Assembly (NCBI GenBank): GCA_017472365.1
Contig: JAFUQN010000080.1
Location: 1-59,382, forward strand
Direction: 5' to 3'
From: Bacillota bacterium
GTDB lineage: Bacteria > Bacillota > Clostridia > Peptostreptococcales > Anaerovoracaceae
DNA length: 59,382 nucleotides
Below are positions 57,850 through 59,382 of the stretch, one piece after another (the stretch's first letter is position 1; each line of letters opens with the position of its first letter). The translations under genes were made by a program, and so were the position numbers. The notes under the pieces are model-generated. The model saw only the letters and a list, made by a program, of their open reading frames with translations, had not been told where the DNA came from and did not search any database.

Positions 57850-59382
57850 ATGAATATACTGGAAAACAGCCGGGTTTACCGGTTCCTGGCGGCGATATGG
57901 ATGACGCTGTATCGCAGCTGGGATCACAGCTTTTTGGGTAAGACCGCCCGGAAGCTGAGCGAAAGCTACGATGTGTCGCTTTCCGCCCGCCTGTGGAACG
58001 GTTTCTGCTCCGCGCCCAATCCCGGTCCCACATCGGCCTGGGCAAGTCTGTGGACAAAGATCCGCAGCTTCTGGGAGTACATGGGCGAAATCCTGTCCCA
58101 CAGTCTGTTCTACAAAATCATGATCTGGTTCCGGGATCTGTACCTGAAGTTGACCGAAACCAGCATCGTCTTCCGCTGGGTCAATAAACTGAGCCTGCAT
58201 CAGTGGGTTTTAGTGGCTTTTGCCGCTTACTTACCGCTGGAATACATCATCCGCGACGTTCTGGGCATCGGGATCTTAGCCTCCCTCTGGGAAGAAGCCT
58301 TCATGGCCGGCACCTTTGTCCTGATCCTGTGGCGTGTGGGTCTGAAACAGACCAGAGCCATCGATCGTTCCACGCCGGTGGGTGCATATATCCTGCTCTT
58401 TGTGGCTGTCGGTTGTCTGCTGATGGCCTTGGTGAGACCGTATCCGTCCATCGCCTTTGCAGGTCTCCGCGCACAGGTGATGTATATGGTCTGGTTCTTC
58501 CTGATCCTGCATCTGATCGAAGACGATACCGACTTTAAAGTGCTATACACAGCCTTTGCAGCCGTGGTATTTCTTTTATCCCTCCACGGGATCTATCAGT
58601 ACATCATCGCTGTACCCATTCCTTCCGGTTGGGTCAGCCAGACGGAAGCCGGGGTTCGTACTCGCGTATTCTCTCTGACCGGAAGCCCCAATATCTTCGG
58701 ATCGCTGCTGGTCATGGGGGCGCCGCTGCTAGCATCTTTGATGTACTACTGCAAAAAGCCTTTGTTCAAGGTTCTGGCCCTCTGCGGGACCGGGATCATG
58801 TGCCTCTGCTTACTGTTTACTTTCTCCAAGGGCGCGTGGCTGGGCATCATGTTGGCAATCGTCCTGTTCGCGATGTTCCTGGACAAGCGCTTGTTCGGTG
58901 TCATGGGCGCGGCAATCGCCGTCGTGTTGACGGCGGTTCCCTCGGTGACCAACCGCATCACCTATCTGTTCACTTCCGATTATCGGGAAGCATCGGCAGT
59001 GGGTGGAAGATCTCTGCGTTGGGAAACCGGCCTGAACCTGCTCCATGAAAACAACCCCTGGCTGGGTTTTGGCCTGGGTCGCTTCGGCGGAGCGGTTGCC
59101 ATGAACAATCAGGTTCTGGATAAGACCGAAGAGTTCAGCTATTTTTACATGGATAACTACTACCTGAAGACCCTGGTGGAAATGGGCTATGTGGGTCTGA
59201 TCTTCTTCGTGATCTTACTGGTTGGCCTGGCTGTCTGGGGGATCCGTGCGATTTACCAGAGCGATGATCGCGTTCTGGATCGCAGTGTGGATCCGCTGTT
59301 TAGAAACGAAGGGAACATGAAACCCCTGACCGTGGGAATCTTCTCCGGCTTGATGGGTGTGTTGCTGCACTGTTACTTCGAA
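57850..59382 (+). CDS. O-antigen ligase/Wzy-like polymerase, cut at the right edge
   Basis: Open to the window end, with 511 residues visible. It begins MNILENSRVYRFLAAIW after GTGAGGACG. An unusual N-terminal cytoplasmic region of about 110 residues precedes many membrane helices. The Wzy_C region is clear: FTFSKGAWLGIMLAIVLF and then ENNPWLGFGLGRFGG in the large outer loop with conserved Arg and His residues expected nearby. Such proteins polymerise lipid-linked repeat units or transfer polymer to an acceptor outside the membrane. It is likely the polymerase or ligase for the secondary wall polymer bound by the SLH protein. Confidence 0.9.
   Translation, partial: MNILENSRVYRFLAAIWMTLYRSWDHSFLGKTARKLSESYDVSLSARLWNGFCSAPNPGPTSAWASLWTKIRSFWEYMGEILSHSLFYKIMIWFRDLYLKLTETSIVFRWVNKLSLHQWVLVAFAAYLPLEYIIRDVLGIGILASLWEEAFMAGTFVLILWRVGLKQTRAIDRSTPVGAYILLFVAVGCLLMALVRPYPSIAFAGLRAQVMYMVWFFLILHLIEDDTDFKVLYTAFAAVVFLLSLHGIYQYIIAVPIPSGWVSQTEAGVRTRVFSLTGSPNIFGSLLVMGAPLLASLMYYCKKPLFKVLALCGTGIMCLCLLFTFSKGAWLGIMLAIVLFAMFLDKRLFGVMGAAIAVVLTAVPSVTNRITYLFTSDYREASAVGGRSLRWETGLNLLHENNPWLGFGLGRFGGAVAMNNQVLDKTEEFSYFYMDNYYLKTLVEMGYVGLIFFVILLVGLAVWGIRAIYQSDDRVLDRSVDPLFRNEGNMKPLTVGIFSGLMGVLLHCYFE

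Overview
The window looks like chromosome of a low-to-mid GC Bacillota anaerobe of the class Clostridia. The evidence is strong AGGAGG-type ribosome binding sites, sigma-A promoters with 17-base spacers, a T-box leader, a cyclic-di-GMP riboswitch, Rnf-type electron transport genes, a fermentative NAD(P)-glutamate dehydrogenase, sortase and LPxTG-like surface proteins, and an SLH/CsaB S-layer locus. I saw no rRNA, tRNA, CRISPR array, insertion sequence or phage gene. The species cannot be named from the sequence alone.

Layout: (1) 1-4.3 kb, a plus-strand trio of a cut-off hypothetical protein, a Ycf46-like AAA+ ATPase and a membrane-anchored hypothetical protein. (2) 4.3-6.4 kb, thrS on the minus strand behind a T-box leader and a consensus promoter. 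(3) 6.5-15.1 kb, a surface-adhesion module: a 136-residue protein of unknown function, a 1846-residue vWA/SpaA/Cna-B adhesin behind a c-di-GMP-I riboswitch, a class B sortase, and a SARP-type regulator whose C-terminus resembles a dead GGDEF domain. Two promoters in this module share the same 12-base direct-repeat architecture, which fits control by a SARP. (4) 15.1-19.6 kb, glutamine synthetase, an NSS-type sodium symporter and a MATE exporter. (5) 19.6-24.6 kb, a lipoprotein and rnfC-D-G without rnfA/B/E, a small membrane protein, then a flavodoxin-ferredoxin fusion. (6) 24.6-28.7 kb, a GH13 glucosidase, a threonine aldolase and a transglutaminase lipoprotein. (7) 28.7-33.9 kb, a compact type IV filament operon (pilC-like, DUF4860, prepilin-like proteins, pilT) whose last gene overlaps an NhaC antiporter. 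(8) 33.9-40.9 kb, gpmI, an addA without addB, and a CBS-containing family II pyrophosphatase. (9) 40.9-45.8 kb on the minus strand, TrkH, AEC transporter, nitrilase-family amidase and glutamate dehydrogenase. (10) 46-49.5 kb, YhbY, a region of 63-base tandem repeats, MgtE with an unusual leader, and NAD(P)HX dehydratase. (11) 49.5 kb to the right edge, one long plus-strand operon that begins with mazEF and continues into a secreted coiled-coil protein, an SLH/phosphodiester-glycosidase protein, a glycosyltransferase-CsaB fusion, a second glycosyltransferase, a DUF4330 protein and a cut-off O-antigen-ligase-like protein. It looks like a cell-envelope polymer and S-layer anchoring locus.

The strongest candidate for an undescribed system is the adhesion module (6.5-15.1 kb). 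Two layers, a SARP-like activator and a c-di-GMP riboswitch that may gate translation, appear to converge on one sortase-anchored adhesin, and the activator carries a domain derived from the c-di-GMP-making family. The small type IV filament operon and the AAA+ trio are secondary candidates. Everything here rests on reading the sequence. No database search or folding program was run.
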